Shown piece after piece: positions 25,846-36,576 of a stretch of 64,000 bases of DNA. The translations under genes and the position numbers were made by a program. Each line of letters begins with the position of its first letter. Position 1 is the stretch's first letter. This stretch comes from Solimonas marina (GTDB taxonomy: Bacteria > Pseudomonadota > Gammaproteobacteria > Nevskiales > Nevskiaceae), in NCBI RefSeq assembly GCF_012241385.1, contig NZ_JAAVXB010000003.1:422486-486485 (forward strand). Reading direction: 5' to 3'. The notes under the pieces are model-generated. The model worked only from the letters and a program-made list of their open reading frames with translations. It ran no database searches and had not been told where the DNA came from.

Positions 25846-26991
25846 TTACGGCGTGACGCCGTTGACGATCCTGAGCTTTTGCACGCGATGGTCTTCCGAC
25901 GTGTAGATGTTGCCCTTGAGGTCGAATTCCATTTGGTGATTGCGGTGGTACTCACCCGCCCAGGTTCCGTAATGGCCGAAGCGTGCGACCTCCGAGAGAT
26001 CCGAGCGACGCAGAATGACGGTCTGAAAGTTTCCCGGATCGTTCATCACCATGAAAGTCTGCTTCTCGTCGGGCCAAAGACTGACGTTACCGACAGACCC
26101 GGAACCACGCGTCATCGGCTCGTAGACGTGCTCGGTTACGAAGGTGCCGTCCTTTTTGAAGACCTGCAGGCGATCATTGAGGCGGTCGCAGACGTATACG
26201 AGACCATCCTTGGCGATTCGAATGCAGTGAACGAGATTGAACTGCTTCGGAAGGGTCGGTCCGCCATCGTACCTGGGGATCTTGAGGTCGGTCGGCGGCT
26301 TTCCATAGGCGCCCCACTGCCGCTTGAACTCGCCCGTGTCGGCATCGAAGACGATGACGCGATGATTGCCGTATCCGTCGGCGATGAAGGCCTCATTGGT
26401 CGCGGGGTCGACATCGACGGCGGCGGCGCCGCTCAGCATCGTCGTGTCGAGACTTCCCTTGGAGGGCCCCTTGCCGCCGATCTGCAGCAGAAACTTCCCG
26501 TCCGGGCTGAATTTCAGGTAGAGGCCGTCCGGCGGGCTGCCGTCGGCGGCGACGCGCGTCTGGCTGCCACCGATCCAGATATTCCCTTTGTAGTCGACGT
26601 ACAGCCCATGGCCCGCTGTCGGCCAGTCATAACCTTGAACCTTCGCGTCCTCCGGGCCGCCCCAGGCTCGCAGCACGTTTCCGGCTTCATCGAATTCGAT
26701 GATCGCTGGAGCCGCCACGCAACACTTGCCAGTGGGCGGGTTCTGTGCCGCTCCAAGTGCGTACTTCGGCACCAGCTCCGGGCTGTGGTAGAGCCACAAA
26801 TGGTTGTGAGCGTCGACATAAATGCCGTTAATGAGGCCTAGTGCCCAGTGGTTGGGCAATGGCAGTTTCGGCCAACTGGTGTCGAGCGCGTACTCCGGAA
26901 CCTTGGGGGCGTCCGGCTCGGCGGCGTGGGTTGTACAGGCCAGTAGTGCCAGGGCGGTGCCCATGACCCACTTAGCAAATGAAAATCGCAT
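25846..26991 (-). CDS. secreted NHL-repeat beta-propeller protein
   Basis: A 381-residue exported protein. ATG 26991 was chosen because GGAGAT lies eight bases upstream and a signal peptide follows (FAKWVMGTALALLACTTHAAEP). The rest reads as a six-bladed propeller with NHL-like strands: HGLYVDYKGNIWIGG, AAVDVDPATNEAFIADGYGNHRV-type blades, CIRIAKDGLVYVCDR, and the closing NIYTSEDHRVQKL. A CC pair (PTGKCCVAAPA) is unusual. Such propellers can bind ligands or act as lyases or dehydrogenases. It lies directly downstream of the TonB-dependent receptor, so it probably binds or processes the imported substrate. Confidence 0.82.
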   Translation of the reverse strand: MRFSFAKWVMGTALALLACTTHAAEPDAPKVPEYALDTSWPKLPLPNHWALGLINGIYVDAHNHLWLYHSPELVPKYALGAAQNPPTGKCCVAAPAIIEFDEAGNVLRAWGGPEDAKVQGYDWPTAGHGLYVDYKGNIWIGGSQTRVAADGSPPDGLYLKFSPDGKFLLQIGGKGPSKGSLDTTMLSGAAAVDVDPATNEAFIADGYGNHRVIVFDADTGEFKRQWGAYGKPPTDLKIPRYDGGPTLPKQFNLVHCIRIAKDGLVYVCDRLNDRLQVFKKDGTFVTEHVYEPMTRGSGSVGNVSLWPDEKQTFMVMNDPGNFQTVILRRSDLSEVARFGHYGTWAGEYHRNHQMEFDLKGNIYTSEDHRVQKLRIVNGVTP

Positions 26992-27090
26992 GAGCTGAAA
27001 TCTCCGAAAAAACATGGCGGATGAAAGCGCTCGCCAAAAGATCAAAAAGCGCGGAGCGGCGAACCGCCCCGCGACTTGGGGGACCACCAC

Positions 27091-30048
27091 TTAGAACTTT
27101 GCGCGAAGGCCGATCGTGAAGGTGCGGCCGAGTACGTCGTACAGCTGTGCGTTGGATGACGGCATCGTGTAGTTGTAACCGCCCGGGTTCGGCGCGACGA
27201 TCGGCGGGTCACGATCAAAAACGTTGCGAACGTTCACGAAGCTCTCGACATCGGCGTCTGTGAACGGCAGTGTGTAAGTCACTGACGCGTCCCAGAAGAT
27301 CGAACTCGGGATGTGGTTGTCGCTGACGGTTACCTGCTTCGTTGTCGATGTCGGGCAATTCGTTGAGCACTCGATCCAGTCGTTGTCGTAGACGCCGGAG
27401 CTGATCCCGCGTGCCATGACAGAGCCGCGGAATGCGCTGACGGCGTAATTGATCGACGCGTTCCACTTCCAGCTCGGCGGGCCGTACGAGGTGTTCTGGC
27501 CTGCGGTGTCGTCGACGACGCCGTCAATGTTCGAAGCCATCTTCTGATAGTTCGTGGCCAGCGCACGGATTTGCACAACGCCGGGAATCGCCGCGATGAT
27601 CGCGCTCGGCCGGAAGCGGTATGACGCTTCATAGTCGATGCCGCGAGCCTTGAGCGTCGTGTAGTTGAACGGAACACGGCGGACCACATCGATGCTTTGC
27701 GAGCCGTCGTCGGCGAAGTCGATGGCCGAGCAGAACGTCGTTTGCCCCTCGTAGCATCCGTCGATGATGTCTTGCGTCGCCGGCAGGCCGATCGCGTCGT
27801 CGATATCGATTCTCCAGTAATCGATCGACAGCGCAAAGCCCGGCAGGAAGCGCGGCGTCAACACTACGCCGCCGCCGAAGCTGTCCGCCTTTTCCGGGGT
27901 CAGCTCGGAGTTTCCGATGCGCGGCGAGGTGATGTACTCGGTTTCGTTGCTGCGCCACGGGTTTTCGATTGCCGGTGCGCCACCGCCGCCATTGCTGAAC
28001 AGCTCTTCGAGGTTCGGTGCACGGATATCGCGCGACAGGGTGGTACGGAAGCGGACGTCGTCAACCGGTGTCCAGTTCAGGCCCAGCTTCCAGGTCTGAA
28101 CGCTACCGGACGTGCTGTAGTCGGTCTCACGGAATGCGCCGCTGAGGTCAAGCGCCTTGAGGGCCGGGAGGTCTTTGGCGAGCGGAACGACCGCTTCCAG
28201 AAATGCTTCCTTGACGTTGTAGCTGCCTTTGCTGACCTGATAGCCGCCGACCCACCAGTCCTGAGTCGGCGACAGCTCATCGTTGCGGCCCTTGCCGATG
28301 GCTTCCATGCGCCATTCGACGCCGGTGGCGATCGATACATCTCCGGCCCAGGTCGCGAACGGCGTGCCGTTGACCGTAAAGGCGGCGACATCCTGCGTCA
28401 TTTGCTGCTTTCGCCACATCGTCGTGCCGTTGCCGGTCACATAGTCGATGGCCCCCTGCGTGTTGACCCCGATGCCAAACGGGTTGTAGGGCTTGCAGCC
28501 GTTGGTCGGGTCGGTAAGCGTGGAGCGGCAGACCGCCGCACCTGTATCCGGATCAATGACGGAGTCGTACGCCAGGTCCAGGTACGGGTTGTAGTACATC
28601 CCCTTTGCGACACTTTTGAACTCCGAAATGTCGTGCTGGTAAGACGTACTCCAGGTCCAGGTGCCGCCGAACTTGCCCTGCGCGCCGACCAGCAGGCTGG
28701 CGACTTCTCGATCGTTTGTCGCGTCGACGATCGGAAGGTCGGTGTGCATGCTGCCGTAATGGAACGTGCTGACCCCTTGCGCGATCATCGCCTCACGAAT
28801 GCTTTCTGGCAGGAAGGCATTGTCGACGCTGAGGGTGATGCTGCCGGTGTCTTCGAGCGAAAACGCATAGTTGTGGTTGCGATCGCGCGAGTACGAGGCT
28901 TGCGCGAAGATATTGACGTCTTCCGTCAGGTCCCAAGAGCCGCGTGCGAAGAAGCTGGCGGTCTTCGAGCCACCGAGCAGACTGCTGCCTGCGCGCGTGC
29001 CGCGAACTTGGGTCAACTTCCAATCGCCGCCATGCATGTCGGGGTCGGATACGAGGTCACCGTACTCGATCTGATAGGGCGAACCGCCAACGCCGAAGGC
29101 AGTGCCGCGAAACGCGGTATCGGTGATCACACCGCCGGCGAAGCCCGTGCTCGGCGCGACCTGATCAAGCAGCAAGCGACGCGGCTGACCGTTGGTTGCC
29201 GTGTAGTTCGGGTTGTTCATGAACTGCCAGCCCTTGAGGTTCCAGTCCCGGTCGTTGATCGGGATGGCGTCCTGGTTGCGGTAGTTCGCGTTGAACAGGA
29301 AATGGCCGCGACCCGCCCCGAAGGCAGTGCCATACGTCAGGCCGCCCATCCAGTTGTCGCCGTCGCCGTAGGTGGTGGAGCCGGTCTGTGCCGTCAGCTT
29401 GGTGCCCGTGAAGTCTTTGTCGAGGACGAAGTTGACGATACCGCTCAGGGCGTCTGAACCGTAGGCGGCCGAAGCGCCGCCGGTCACGACCTCGACGCTC
29501 TTCACCAAGTCCTGCGGAATGAGGTTGATGTCGACCAGGCCCGACATCGACGAAGCCACCGCGCGGCGGCCGTCGACCAGCACCAGCGTGCGGTTCGTGC
29601 CGAGTGCGCGCAGGTTCAAAGCGTTGATGTTGGAAGCACCGGAGCTGGCCGTGGTCACCGACGTTGCCGGCGTCGCGCTACCGGAGAGCTCGGGCATCGT
29701 GTTGATCGCGTCGGCGATATTCGGCGATGCGAATGACTGCAATTGCTCGGTGCCCATGACCGTCACGGGCGTCGGCGCGTTGTAGCCATCGCGGACAATA
29801 CGGGTGCCGGTGACGACAACCTCTTCGATGCCGGCGCCACCCGCGGCGGCTTCGGTGTTCGCTGAGGGCGTATCCGATGGGCTCGCAACTTCCTGCGCAT
29901 GCGCAAATTGCGCCGCGGCCAACGATACCAGACTCAGCACAAAGGCGGCCGACGATCCGTGCCGGCTGACCGGACTACATGTCGCACGCAAATCAGCGTT
30001 CCGTGCCCCCCCTGTCCGCTTCCTCGGGCTCAAATTGATCGAAACCAT
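27091..30048 (-). CDS. TonB-dependent outer-membrane receptor
   Basis: A 985-residue outer-membrane receptor. Signal peptide ends near AQFAHA, the TonB box is IEEVVVTGTRI, then a plug domain (NAPTPVTVMGTEQL to about SGIVNFVLDKDF) and a 22-strand barrel ending in the terminal Phe (FTIGLRAKF). ATG 30048 gave the expected N-terminus; the earlier in-frame region was rejected. Large receptors of this type import peptides, saccharides or other large substrates. It lies next to the hut genes, with two AT-rich operator-like sites upstream, so an imidazole-containing substrate such as a histidine-rich peptide is a plausible guess. Confidence 0.92.
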   Translation of the reverse strand: MVSINLSPRKRTGGARNADLRATCSPVSRHGSSAAFVLSLVSLAAAQFAHAQEVASPSDTPSANTEAAAGGAGIEEVVVTGTRIVRDGYNAPTPVTVMGTEQLQSFASPNIADAINTMPELSGSATPATSVTTASSGASNINALNLRALGTNRTLVLVDGRRAVASSMSGLVDINLIPQDLVKSVEVVTGGASAAYGSDALSGIVNFVLDKDFTGTKLTAQTGSTTYGDGDNWMGGLTYGTAFGAGRGHFLFNANYRNQDAIPINDRDWNLKGWQFMNNPNYTATNGQPRRLLLDQVAPSTGFAGGVITDTAFRGTAFGVGGSPYQIEYGDLVSDPDMHGGDWKLTQVRGTRAGSSLLGGSKTASFFARGSWDLTEDVNIFAQASYSRDRNHNYAFSLEDTGSITLSVDNAFLPESIREAMIAQGVSTFHYGSMHTDLPIVDATNDREVASLLVGAQGKFGGTWTWSTSYQHDISEFKSVAKGMYYNPYLDLAYDSVIDPDTGAAVCRSTLTDPTNGCKPYNPFGIGVNTQGAIDYVTGNGTTMWRKQQMTQDVAAFTVNGTPFATWAGDVSIATGVEWRMEAIGKGRNDELSPTQDWWVGGYQVSKGSYNVKEAFLEAVVPLAKDLPALKALDLSGAFRETDYSTSGSVQTWKLGLNWTPVDDVRFRTTLSRDIRAPNLEELFSNGGGGAPAIENPWRSNETEYITSPRIGNSELTPEKADSFGGGVVLTPRFLPGFALSIDYWRIDIDDAIGLPATQDIIDGCYEGQTTFCSAIDFADDGSQSIDVVRRVPFNYTTLKARGIDYEASYRFRPSAIIAAIPGVVQIRALATNYQKMASNIDGVVDDTAGQNTSYGPPSWKWNASINYAVSAFRGSVMARGISSGVYDNDWIECSTNCPTSTTKQVTVSDNHIPSSIFWDASVTYTLPFTDADVESFVNVRNVFDRDPPIVAPNPGGYNYTMPSSNAQLYDVLGRTFTIGLRAKF

Positions 30049-30157
30049 GAACTCCAACTCCCGTTGATAGTTGAGTGAGTGATGCATGCCAACTTCGATC
30101 AAAAGCCCATGCCCCATGGCTCCTGCCTGTATCCGCGAAGACAACGCGTTAAATTGA

Positions 30158-30169
30158 TATAGACATATA
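30158..30169. promoter_or_regulatory. candidate HutC-type operator upstream of the receptor
   Basis: TATAGACATATA, matching 11 of 12 positions of TATAGTCATATA in the hutI/hutF divergent region, 110 bases upstream of the receptor start. The shared core suggests the same regulator. Confidence 0.5.
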
Positions 30170-30401
30170 TGATCAAAAGTCTAGATAAATAAGGAGGCAT
30201 TTTTCATGCCACGGGCGCTTGTCGTGCGGGGGCGCGGATTCGGGAGCTTCGACGATCGCCAAACGGAATCCCTGGGGAAGAAGGGTGATGGAAAATTATT
30301 TTTCTACATCAATAAATTGAGCTTGAAATAGACGCTGCGGGACGCGGGATGTCGTGCCGCCGATGTGTCGTGCGACATCGCACCATGAGTGAGCGAATCT
30401 A

Positions 30402-30419
30402 TTTTGTATATATCTAAAA
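30402..30419. promoter_or_regulatory. AT-rich imperfect palindrome upstream of the receptor
   Basis: TTTTGTATATATCTAAAA, symmetric at 14 of 18 positions. It resembles the AT-rich TGTATATACA-type palindromes described for HutC repressors. It lies between hutD and the receptor. Confidence 0.45.
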
Positions 30420-30558
30420 TGGGGCGCAGCGCCGCGTATGACGTTCCCGGGCGGGGCATCACCCCGACGGGATTAGGCGGCGGCGCCGGCGCGCTCCTGA
30501 CTCGCACTGGCCGCGCTGCGGCAGCTGGCCGTTCAGGCCGATGACGTCCGGTCGACCG

Positions 30559-31158
30559 TCAGACCGGATTTGAAAACAGCTCGATCCAGTAGATGGCGGC
30601 GCCGTCGTCGCCGGCGTTGGTCAGGGTGACGGTGTGCAGATGCGCATCGCTTGTCCATGCGCAATCGTGAGTCGTGACATGGATCGGGGCATCATCGTCG
30701 AGCATCAGCTCCACCTCACCGCCGATACAGAAGACGAGAAGATGCTTGGCTTGCGTCGTTCTGGTTCGGTGCCCGGCGAGTGTCATGTGTTGTACCGCAT
30801 GCCGATAGCGACTGCGGTGCGCCATGATGTTGAGGTCGGTGACGGGGTCGTCGATGAGTCGCGCGTGTAATGGGCGGTCGGCGGGAAATGCAAAGGGAGC
30901 ATCGCCGTGAGCCAGGCGCTGTACCCCACCGTCGGCACCGAAGTCGAGTTCAAGCCCGGCGCCAGCGATGATGCACAACGTCCGATCGATGTCGGGGAAG
31001 CTCGAGAACGGTCCATCTTGTGCCACGCGGGCCATACTGATGCGCCAGTCGAGCGTCTCGAGCGTGGCTTCCGGCGGAAATCGGATGATCTCAAGAGTCT
31101 CGCCGCCACCGTTCTTCCATGGCATGCGCAGATGGGTGGCCGCACGTTGCACCTTCAT
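30559..31158 (-). CDS. hutD: HutD/Ves family protein
   Basis: A 199-residue cupin-like HutD protein, a usual passenger of Pseudomonas-type hut operons. The family N-terminus LRMPWKNGGGET is clear at about residues 10-22, followed by cupin strands (WRISMARVAQDGPFSSFPDIDR, DCAWTSDAHLHTV). ATG 31158 begins just before that motif, with a purine-rich GGGGTGG upstream. HutD is thought to modulate hut expression or buffer urocanate; its biochemistry is not settled. It is the last gene of the hutI-H-G-U-D run, 28 bases after hutU. Confidence 0.92.
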   Translation of the reverse strand: MKVQRAATHLRMPWKNGGGETLEIIRFPPEATLETLDWRISMARVAQDGPFSSFPDIDRTLCIIAGAGLELDFGADGGVQRLAHGDAPFAFPADRPLHARLIDDPVTDLNIMAHRSRYRHAVQHMTLAGHRTRTTQAKHLLVFCIGGEVELMLDDDAPIHVTTHDCAWTSDAHLHTVTLTNAGDDGAAIYWIELFSNPV

Positions 31159-31186
31159 GCGGCCACCCCGGTCGATCCGCTTGAGT

Positions 31187-32851
31187 TCACTCCATGCTCG
31201 GCAGGTCGAGGCCACGCTCGCGGGCGCAGTCCATCGCGATTTCATAACCGGCATCGGCATGGCGCATGACGCCGGTGGCCGGATCGTTCCACAGCACGCG
31301 TGCGAGCCGAGCGTCGGCTTCGGCGCTTCCGTCGCAGACAATCACCATGCCCGCGTGCTGGGAGAAGCCCATGCCGACGCCGCCGCCATGATGCAACGAA
31401 ACCCAGGTTGCGCCGGCTGCTGTGTTGAGTAGCGCATTCAGCAGCGGCCAATCGGACACCGCATCGGAGCCATCCTGCATCGATTCGGTCTCGCGGTTGG
31501 GCGACGAAACCGAACCCGAGTCGAGATGGTCCCGGCCGATGACGATCGGCGCTTTCAGTTCGCCGTTCGCCACCATCTGGTTGAACGCGCGGCCGAGGCG
31601 ATCGCGATCACCGAGGCCGACCCAGCAGATGCGCGCCGGCAGGCCCTGGAAATGGATGCGCTCACGCGCCATGTCGAGCCAGTTGTGCAGGTGCGGATCG
31701 TCGGGGATCAGCTCCTTCACTTTCTGATCGGTCTTGTAGATGTCTTCCGGATCGCCGGACAGCGCGGCCCAACGGAACGGCCCGATACCTCGGCAGAACA
31801 GCGGGCGGATGTACGCGGGGACGAAGCCGGGGAACGCGAAGGCATCGGACACGCCGCGATCCTGAGCGACCTGACGGATGTTGTTGCCGTAGTCGAAGGT
31901 TGGAATGCCCTGTTTATGGAATTCGAGCATGGCTTTGACGTGTGTCGCCATCGAGTCCTTGGCTGCCTCGGCGACGCCCTTCGGGTCCGTCGTGCGGCGT
32001 GCTTCCCATTCTTCGATCGTCCAGCCCTGCGGCAGATAGCCGTTGACCGGATCGTGCGCAGAGGTTTGGTCGGTCACGGCATCCGGCTTTACGCCGCGCT
32101 TCAGCAGCTCTGGCAAGACGTCGGCCGCGTTGCCGCGCAACGCGACAGAGATCGCCTTGCCCGTCTGTTTCGCGTCGTCGAGGATGGCCAGCGCTTCGTC
32201 GATATCTTTCGCGCAAACGTCGACATAACCCGTACGCAGGCGGAAGTCGATGCTGGACTGTCGACATTCGACAGCCAGGCAGCTTGCACCGGCCATGGTT
32301 GCCGCGAGGGTTTGTGCGCCGCCCATGCCGCCGAGGCCGGCGGTGAGTATCCAGCGGCCCTTGAGGCTTCCGCCATAGTGGCGGCGCCCCATCTCAACGA
32401 AGGTCTCGTACGTGCCCTGCACGATGCCCTGCGATCCGATGTAGATCCAGGAGCCGGCCGTCATCTGGCCATACATCATCAGCCCTTTCTGGTCGAGTTC
32501 GCTGAAGTGTTCCCAGTTTGCCCAATGCGGCACGAGGTTGGAATTGGCGATCAGTACGCGTGGAGCATCGCGGTGTGTGCGAAACACGCCGACCGGCTTG
32601 CCGGACTGGACGAGCAGCGTCTCGTCGTCGCCGAGGCGCTTGAGCGTCGCGACGATGCGGTCAAAGCTCTCCCAATCGCGTGCGGCGCGACCGATCCCGC
32701 CGTACACCACCAGCTCCTCCGGGCGTTCGGCGACATCAGGGTCGAGATTGTTCATCAGCATGCGCAGCGGCGCTTCGGTGAGCCAGCTGCGAGCGTTCAG
32801 GGTCGAACCGCGCGGCGCACGGATGACGCGGGATTTGTCGAGTCGAAGCAT
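31187..32851 (-). CDS. hutU: urocanate hydratase
   Basis: A 554-residue cytosolic urocanase, second step of histidine degradation (urocanate to imidazolonepropionate). The NAD-binding region is [14 protein letters not shown], and the conserved active-site cysteine lies in [17 protein letters not shown]. Substrate segments include [17 protein letters not shown] and [14 protein letters not shown]. Length matches the bacterial norm of about 555. It sits between hutG and hutD in the minus-strand operon. Confidence 0.98.
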   Translation of the reverse strand: MLRLDKSRVIRAPRGSTLNARSWLTEAPLRMLMNNLDPDVAERPEELVVYGGIGRAARDWESFDRIVATLKRLGDDETLLVQSGKPVGVFRTHRDAPRVLIANSNLVPHWANWEHFSELDQKGLMMYGQMTAGSWIYIGSQGIVQGTYETFVEMGRRHYGGSLKGRWILTAGLGGMGGAQTLAATMAGASCLAVECRQSSIDFRLRTGYVDVCAKDIDEALAILDDAKQTGKAISVALRGNAADVLPELLKRGVKPDAVTDQTSAHDPVNGYLPQGWTIEEWEARRTTDPKGVAEAAKDSMATHVKAMLEFHKQGIPTFDYGNNIRQVAQDRGVSDAFAFPGFVPAYIRPLFCRGIGPFRWAALSGDPEDIYKTDQKVKELIPDDPHLHNWLDMARERIHFQGLPARICWVGLGDRDRLGRAFNQMVANGELKAPIVIGRDHLDSGSVSSPNRETESMQDGSDAVSDWPLLNALLNTAAGATWVSLHHGGGVGMGFSQHAGMVIVCDGSAEADARLARVLWNDPATGVMRHADAGYEIAMDCARERGLDLPSME

Positions 32852-32869
32852 GAGGAAACCTATTTTTGT

Positions 32870-33697
32870 CTACGGCGTAGGGCGAAGAGCGAATTGCAGG
32901 CAGCGATCGAGTACGGTGGCCAGGACCGCGCGTAGCGGCTCCGCAAACGTGGGCTCGTATGGGGGAGGCCAGTTGTCGGGCGTGACGGTTTCGAATTCGT
33001 GCATATAGCCTCGACAGCCGAGCTCCATCTGCACGGCGTGTACGCCCTCCGAAGGGCGGCCGAGTGAGCGCGTGATGTAGCCGCCCTTGAAGCGGCCATT
33101 GACGACGTGGCTGTACGACGAGGCGGCGCAGACGGCGGCGAGCGCGTCACTCAACTCCGAGGCGCACGCGCGGCCGTCATTGGTGCCGATGTTGAACTGC
33201 GGCAGAACGCCGGTGAACAGCCGCGGTATCTGTGATCGAATCGAGTGGCAGTCGTAGACCACGATGCACGAATGTCGGGCGCGTAGGCGCGCGATCTCAC
33301 TTTGTAGCGTCGCGTGGTACGGCTCGTAATATGCTGTGCGGCGGATGTCGATCTCGGCGGCATCGGGCGATGCGCCATCGAGGTACAGCGGCTCACCGTC
33401 GAAGCTGGTCGTCGGGCACAGCTCGGTGGTCGCCATCCCGGGATAGAGCGATTGACCGGACGGATCGCGGTTCACGTCAATGACGCTCCGCGACACCGTG
33501 GTGCGCACGATTGTTGCGTCGAGCCCGGCCGCGAACCCGTAGAGGTGCTCGAGCCACCAATCGGCGTCGCGACGCGCGAGCCACGAAGATGCGAACCGGC
33601 TTTCCAGCCCCCGCAGGTCGGTGCCTGCGTGCGGGATGCTGAGTAGTAACGGGGCGTCACCTCGCCGCAGCGACAACCAGTCGGGGCTGTCGGTCAT
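32870..33697 (-). CDS. hutG: N-formylglutamate deformylase
   Basis: A 275-residue N-formylglutamate amidohydrolase, final step of the five-step pathway (N-formylglutamate to glutamate and formate). Visible motifs: LLLSIPHAG near the N-terminus, the [17 protein letters not shown] segment, VVYDCHS for metal binding, and [11 protein letters not shown]. It overlaps the hutH stop by four bases (ATGA), so the two are co-translated. It implies the HutF/HutG branch, and hutF is indeed present. Confidence 0.96.
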   Translation of the reverse strand: MTDSPDWLSLRRGDAPLLLSIPHAGTDLRGLESRFASSWLARRDADWWLEHLYGFAAGLDATIVRTTVSRSVIDVNRDPSGQSLYPGMATTELCPTTSFDGEPLYLDGASPDAAEIDIRRTAYYEPYHATLQSEIARLRARHSCIVVYDCHSIRSQIPRLFTGVLPQFNIGTNDGRACASELSDALAAVCAASSYSHVVNGRFKGGYITRSLGRPSEGVHAVQMELGCRGYMHEFETVTPDNWPPPYEPTFAEPLRAVLATVLDRCLQFALRPTP

Positions 33698-35238
33698 GCC
33701 GGCTCGGTCCGTAAGACCTGCGGAAGTGCCATGTCGACTGCGTCGACAACGGCACCGGCGCGGACCAGCTTGATCGCGGCATCCATATCAGGGTGCATGT
33801 ACCGATCGTCTTCGAGGGTGGGCACGTGATCGCGCAGCGTCGCGCGAACGGCTTCGAGTGGCGTGCTGGACTTCAACGGCGCGCGGAAGTCACAACCCTG
33901 TGCTGCCATCAGCAATTCGATTGCGACCACCGCGGTGGCGTTTTCGATCATGGGCAGCACGCGGCGCGCGCCATGTGCGGCCATCGAGACGTGATCTTCC
34001 TGATTGGCCGAAGTCGGGATCGAGTCGACGCTGGCGGGATACGCGCGCTGCTTGTTCTCGGAAACCAGCGCAGCGGCGGTGACCTGCGGAATCATGAAGC
34101 CGGAGTTCAGGCCCGGACGCGGCGTGAGGAACGCGGGCAGGCTCGACAACGCCGGATCGATCAGCATCGCGATGCGACGTTCCGCAAGAGAACCGATTTC
34201 GCAGACCGCCATCGCGATCATGTCGGCCGCGAACGCGACCGGTTCGGCGTGGAAATTGCCGCCGGACAGGGCTTCGTCGTTGTCGGCGAAGATCAGCGGA
34301 TTGTCCGATACGCCGTTCGCTTCGGTGGCGAGGAATGCAGCCGCTTTGCGCAACAGATCGAGGCAGGCCCCCATCACCTGTGGCTGACAGCGCAAGCAAT
34401 ACGGATCCTGCACGCGATCGTCGTCGGTCAAGTGCGATGCGCGCAGCGGGCTCCCGGACATCAGTTCGCGCAGCGCGGCGGCCGCCTCGATCTGCCCTTG
34501 ATGGCGGCGGACGGCGTGTATGCGCGGATCGAACGGGGCGTCAGTGCCGCGAACCGCGTCGGTTGTCAGTGCGCCGGTGACAAGCGCCGACTGGAAAAGC
34601 ACTTCAGCCTCGAAGAGTGCGGCCAGGCAGGCCGCTGTCGAGAATTGTGTGCCATTGAGCAGCGCCAGGCCTTCCTTCGGCCCCAGCTTCAGCGGCCGCA
34701 GCCCGGCAAGTGCGAGGCCGTCGGTCGCCGTCATGCGCCCGGTCGGTGTATCGACTTCGCCGACGCCAATCATGGCTGCCGACATATGCGCGAGTGGCGC
34801 AAGATCGCCCGACGCGCCGACCGAGCCCTGCGACGGCACAACGGGAATGACGCCGGAGGTCAGCATGGCCTCGAGAAAGTCCAGCGTCATTGGCTGTACG
34901 CCTGACACGCCCTGGCCAAGGCTCGAGAGCTTGAGCGACATCATCAGCCGCACGATATGTGTCGGTAGCGCCTCGCCGGTGCCGGCTGCGTGCGAGAGAA
35001 CGATATTTCGTTGAAGGCGTTCGAGGTCGGCGTCTTCGATGCGGACCGTGGCGAGCTTGCCGAAGCCTGTGTTGATCCCGTAGACCGGCGCGCCCTTCGC
35101 CAGGATGCGCGAAATCGCCAGAGCGCCGCGTTCGGCTGCTTCGCGGCATGAGCTATCGAGTCGCGGCATGGCGCCGCGGTAGATGGCCCGCCAATCGTCC
35201 AGTGTCGTCGCGCCGGGCTTGAGTGCAATCGTAATCAT
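33694..35238 (-). CDS. hutH: histidine ammonia-lyase
   Basis: A 514-residue histidase (histidine to urocanate and ammonia), first step of the pathway. The MIO cofactor triad Ala142-Ser143-Gly144 lies in [17 protein letters not shown], and the active-site Tyr54 in [13 protein letters not shown]. Length and numbering match the Pseudomonas enzyme. The start at 35238 overlaps the hutI stop (ATGA); a longer in-frame extension was rejected. It is translationally coupled to hutI upstream and hutG downstream. Confidence 0.98.
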   Translation of the reverse strand: MITIALKPGATTLDDWRAIYRGAMPRLDSSCREAAERGALAISRILAKGAPVYGINTGFGKLATVRIEDADLERLQRNIVLSHAAGTGEALPTHIVRLMMSLKLSSLGQGVSGVQPMTLDFLEAMLTSGVIPVVPSQGSVGASGDLAPLAHMSAAMIGVGEVDTPTGRMTATDGLALAGLRPLKLGPKEGLALLNGTQFSTAACLAALFEAEVLFQSALVTGALTTDAVRGTDAPFDPRIHAVRRHQGQIEAAAALRELMSGSPLRASHLTDDDRVQDPYCLRCQPQVMGACLDLLRKAAAFLATEANGVSDNPLIFADNDEALSGGNFHAEPVAFAADMIAMAVCEIGSLAERRIAMLIDPALSSLPAFLTPRPGLNSGFMIPQVTAAALVSENKQRAYPASVDSIPTSANQEDHVSMAAHGARRVLPMIENATAVVAIELLMAAQGCDFRAPLKSSTPLEAVRATLRDHVPTLEDDRYMHPDMDAAIKLVRAGAVVDAVDMALPQVLRTEPA

Positions 35239-36473
35239 CGACCTCTCCAAATTCGGGAGTGCAGCGGGTTGAAGCCGATTCGATAAACGAGCTCCGCAGG
35301 GCTCTCGATGTTCCAGATCGAAAAGTCGGCAAACTTTCCTGGCTCCAAGACACCCACGTCCTGCTCGAGGCCCAACGCGCGTGCACCATTGCGCGTTGCG
35401 CCACGAAGGCATTCGTCCACGGTCAGGCGGAACTGTGTTGCGGCCATGTTCATGGCCAACAGCAGGGACGTCAGGGGGGAGGTGCCAGGGTTCGAGTCGG
35501 TCGCCACGGCGATGGGAACTTCGTATCGGCGTAAAAGGTCGACCGGGGGCGATGTCTTTTCTCTTAGAAAGTAGAACGCCCCCGGCAGCAGGACGGCCAC
35601 CGTGCCCGCGGCCGCGAGCGCGGCGGCGCCGGCTTCGTCCGTATGCTCGAGGTGATCGGCCGACAATGCGCGGTAGCGCGCCGCGAGACCGGCCCCACCG
35701 AGGTTGGACAACTGATCGGCGTGCAGCCGGACGCGAATGCCGCGTGCGGTGGCCGCGTCGAATATCCGTTCGATCTGGGTCGGGGAAAACGCGATGCTCT
35801 CGCAGAATCCGTCGACAGAATCAACGAGCCCTTCTTCGGCGAGCGCCGGCAACATTTCCTTGATCAGGCGGTCGACGTAAGTGTCGGGTTGTCCTCGCAG
35901 TTCCGGCGGCACCGCGTGTGCGCCGAGAAAGCTGGTGTGGATATGCACGGGCCGGATGCGTGAGAGCATGCGCGCGGCGGTCAGCAGGCGGCGCTCGGTG
36001 TCGAGATCGAGGCCGTAGCCGGATTTGATCTCGAGTGTTGTGACCCCCTCGGCGATCAAGGCGTCCAGGCGTGGCAGTGATTGTTCAACGAGCTGATCGA
36101 CGCTTGCGCTGCGTGTGGCGCGCAACGTCGAGAGGATGCCGCCGCCACTCGAGGCAATCTGCTCATAGCTCGCGCCGCGCAGGCGCATCTCGAACTCCGC
36201 TGCACGGTTTCCGGCGTAAACGAGATGGGTGTGACAGTCGACGAAGCCCGGTGTGATCCAGCGCGCGCCACAATCGATCACTTCGCGCTGCTGTGTCGTC
36301 GCGGGTGGAACGTCTCGCTCGGGACCGGCAAACGCGATGCGGTCGCCGCGCACGAGAAGGGCGCCGTCGGCGACTTCGCCGATGCCATCGGCCTCAAGCG
36401 TCATGCAGGCGAGTCGCGCATTGCGCCACAGGCGTTCTGGAGCGGCTGACTTGTTGGGAGCCTCGACGGGCAT
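35235..36473 (-). CDS. hutI: imidazolonepropionase
   Basis: A 412-residue amidohydrolase, third step (imidazolonepropionate to N-formimidoylglutamate). Metal-binding motif [13 protein letters not shown], substrate segment [15 protein letters not shown], later His in [16 protein letters not shown], and the [13 protein letters not shown] motif near the active-site Asp. It is the first gene of the minus-strand operon and divergent from hutF, with 103 bases between the starts. Confidence 0.98.
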   Translation of the reverse strand: MPVEAPNKSAAPERLWRNARLACMTLEADGIGEVADGALLVRGDRIAFAGPERDVPPATTQQREVIDCGARWITPGFVDCHTHLVYAGNRAAEFEMRLRGASYEQIASSGGGILSTLRATRSASVDQLVEQSLPRLDALIAEGVTTLEIKSGYGLDLDTERRLLTAARMLSRIRPVHIHTSFLGAHAVPPELRGQPDTYVDRLIKEMLPALAEEGLVDSVDGFCESIAFSPTQIERIFDAATARGIRVRLHADQLSNLGGAGLAARYRALSADHLEHTDEAGAAALAAAGTVAVLLPGAFYFLREKTSPPVDLLRRYEVPIAVATDSNPGTSPLTSLLLAMNMAATQFRLTVDECLRGATRNGARALGLEQDVGVLEPGKFADFSIWNIESPAELVYRIGFNPLHSRIWRGR

Positions 36474-36514
36474 CTGCGGAGTCCGGGTGGAGATGTGTTC
36501 CGTGACCGTCTTAA

Positions 36515-36528
36515 TGTATAGTCATATA
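36515..36528. promoter_or_regulatory. candidate HutC operator in the hutI/hutF region
   Basis: TGTATAGTCATATA, centred in the divergent hutI/hutF promoter region. The same sequence (12 of 14) recurs at 39787 and a related site at 30158. HutC, a GntR-type repressor released by urocanate, is encoded two genes away. Confidence 0.6.
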
Positions 36529-36537
36529 AATTCGAAT

Positions 36538-36556
36538 TGCAAGCGCTTCGCTTGCA
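36538..36556 (+). promoter_or_regulatory. perfect inverted repeat in the hutF leader
   Basis: TGCAAGCG (36538-36545) and CGCTTGCA (36549-36556) with a 3-base spacer, 21 bases before the hutF start. It could be a second operator or an RNA hairpin just upstream of the ribosome site. Confidence 0.55.
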
Positions 36557-36576
36557 TTGAGTGGGAGCGAGTGTGA

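Larger units (their letters stand above)
30049..30558. other. 510-base gene-free stretch: receptor promoter region
   Basis: No gene is seen between the receptor start and the hutD stop, both on the minus strand. The stretch is AT-richer than its flanks and holds two operator-like sites (30158-30169 and 30402-30419), plus a small hairpin (CGATGT 30361-30366 with ACATCG 30375-30380). It therefore likely contains the receptor promoter with a long leader or two promoters. Confidence 0.6.
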
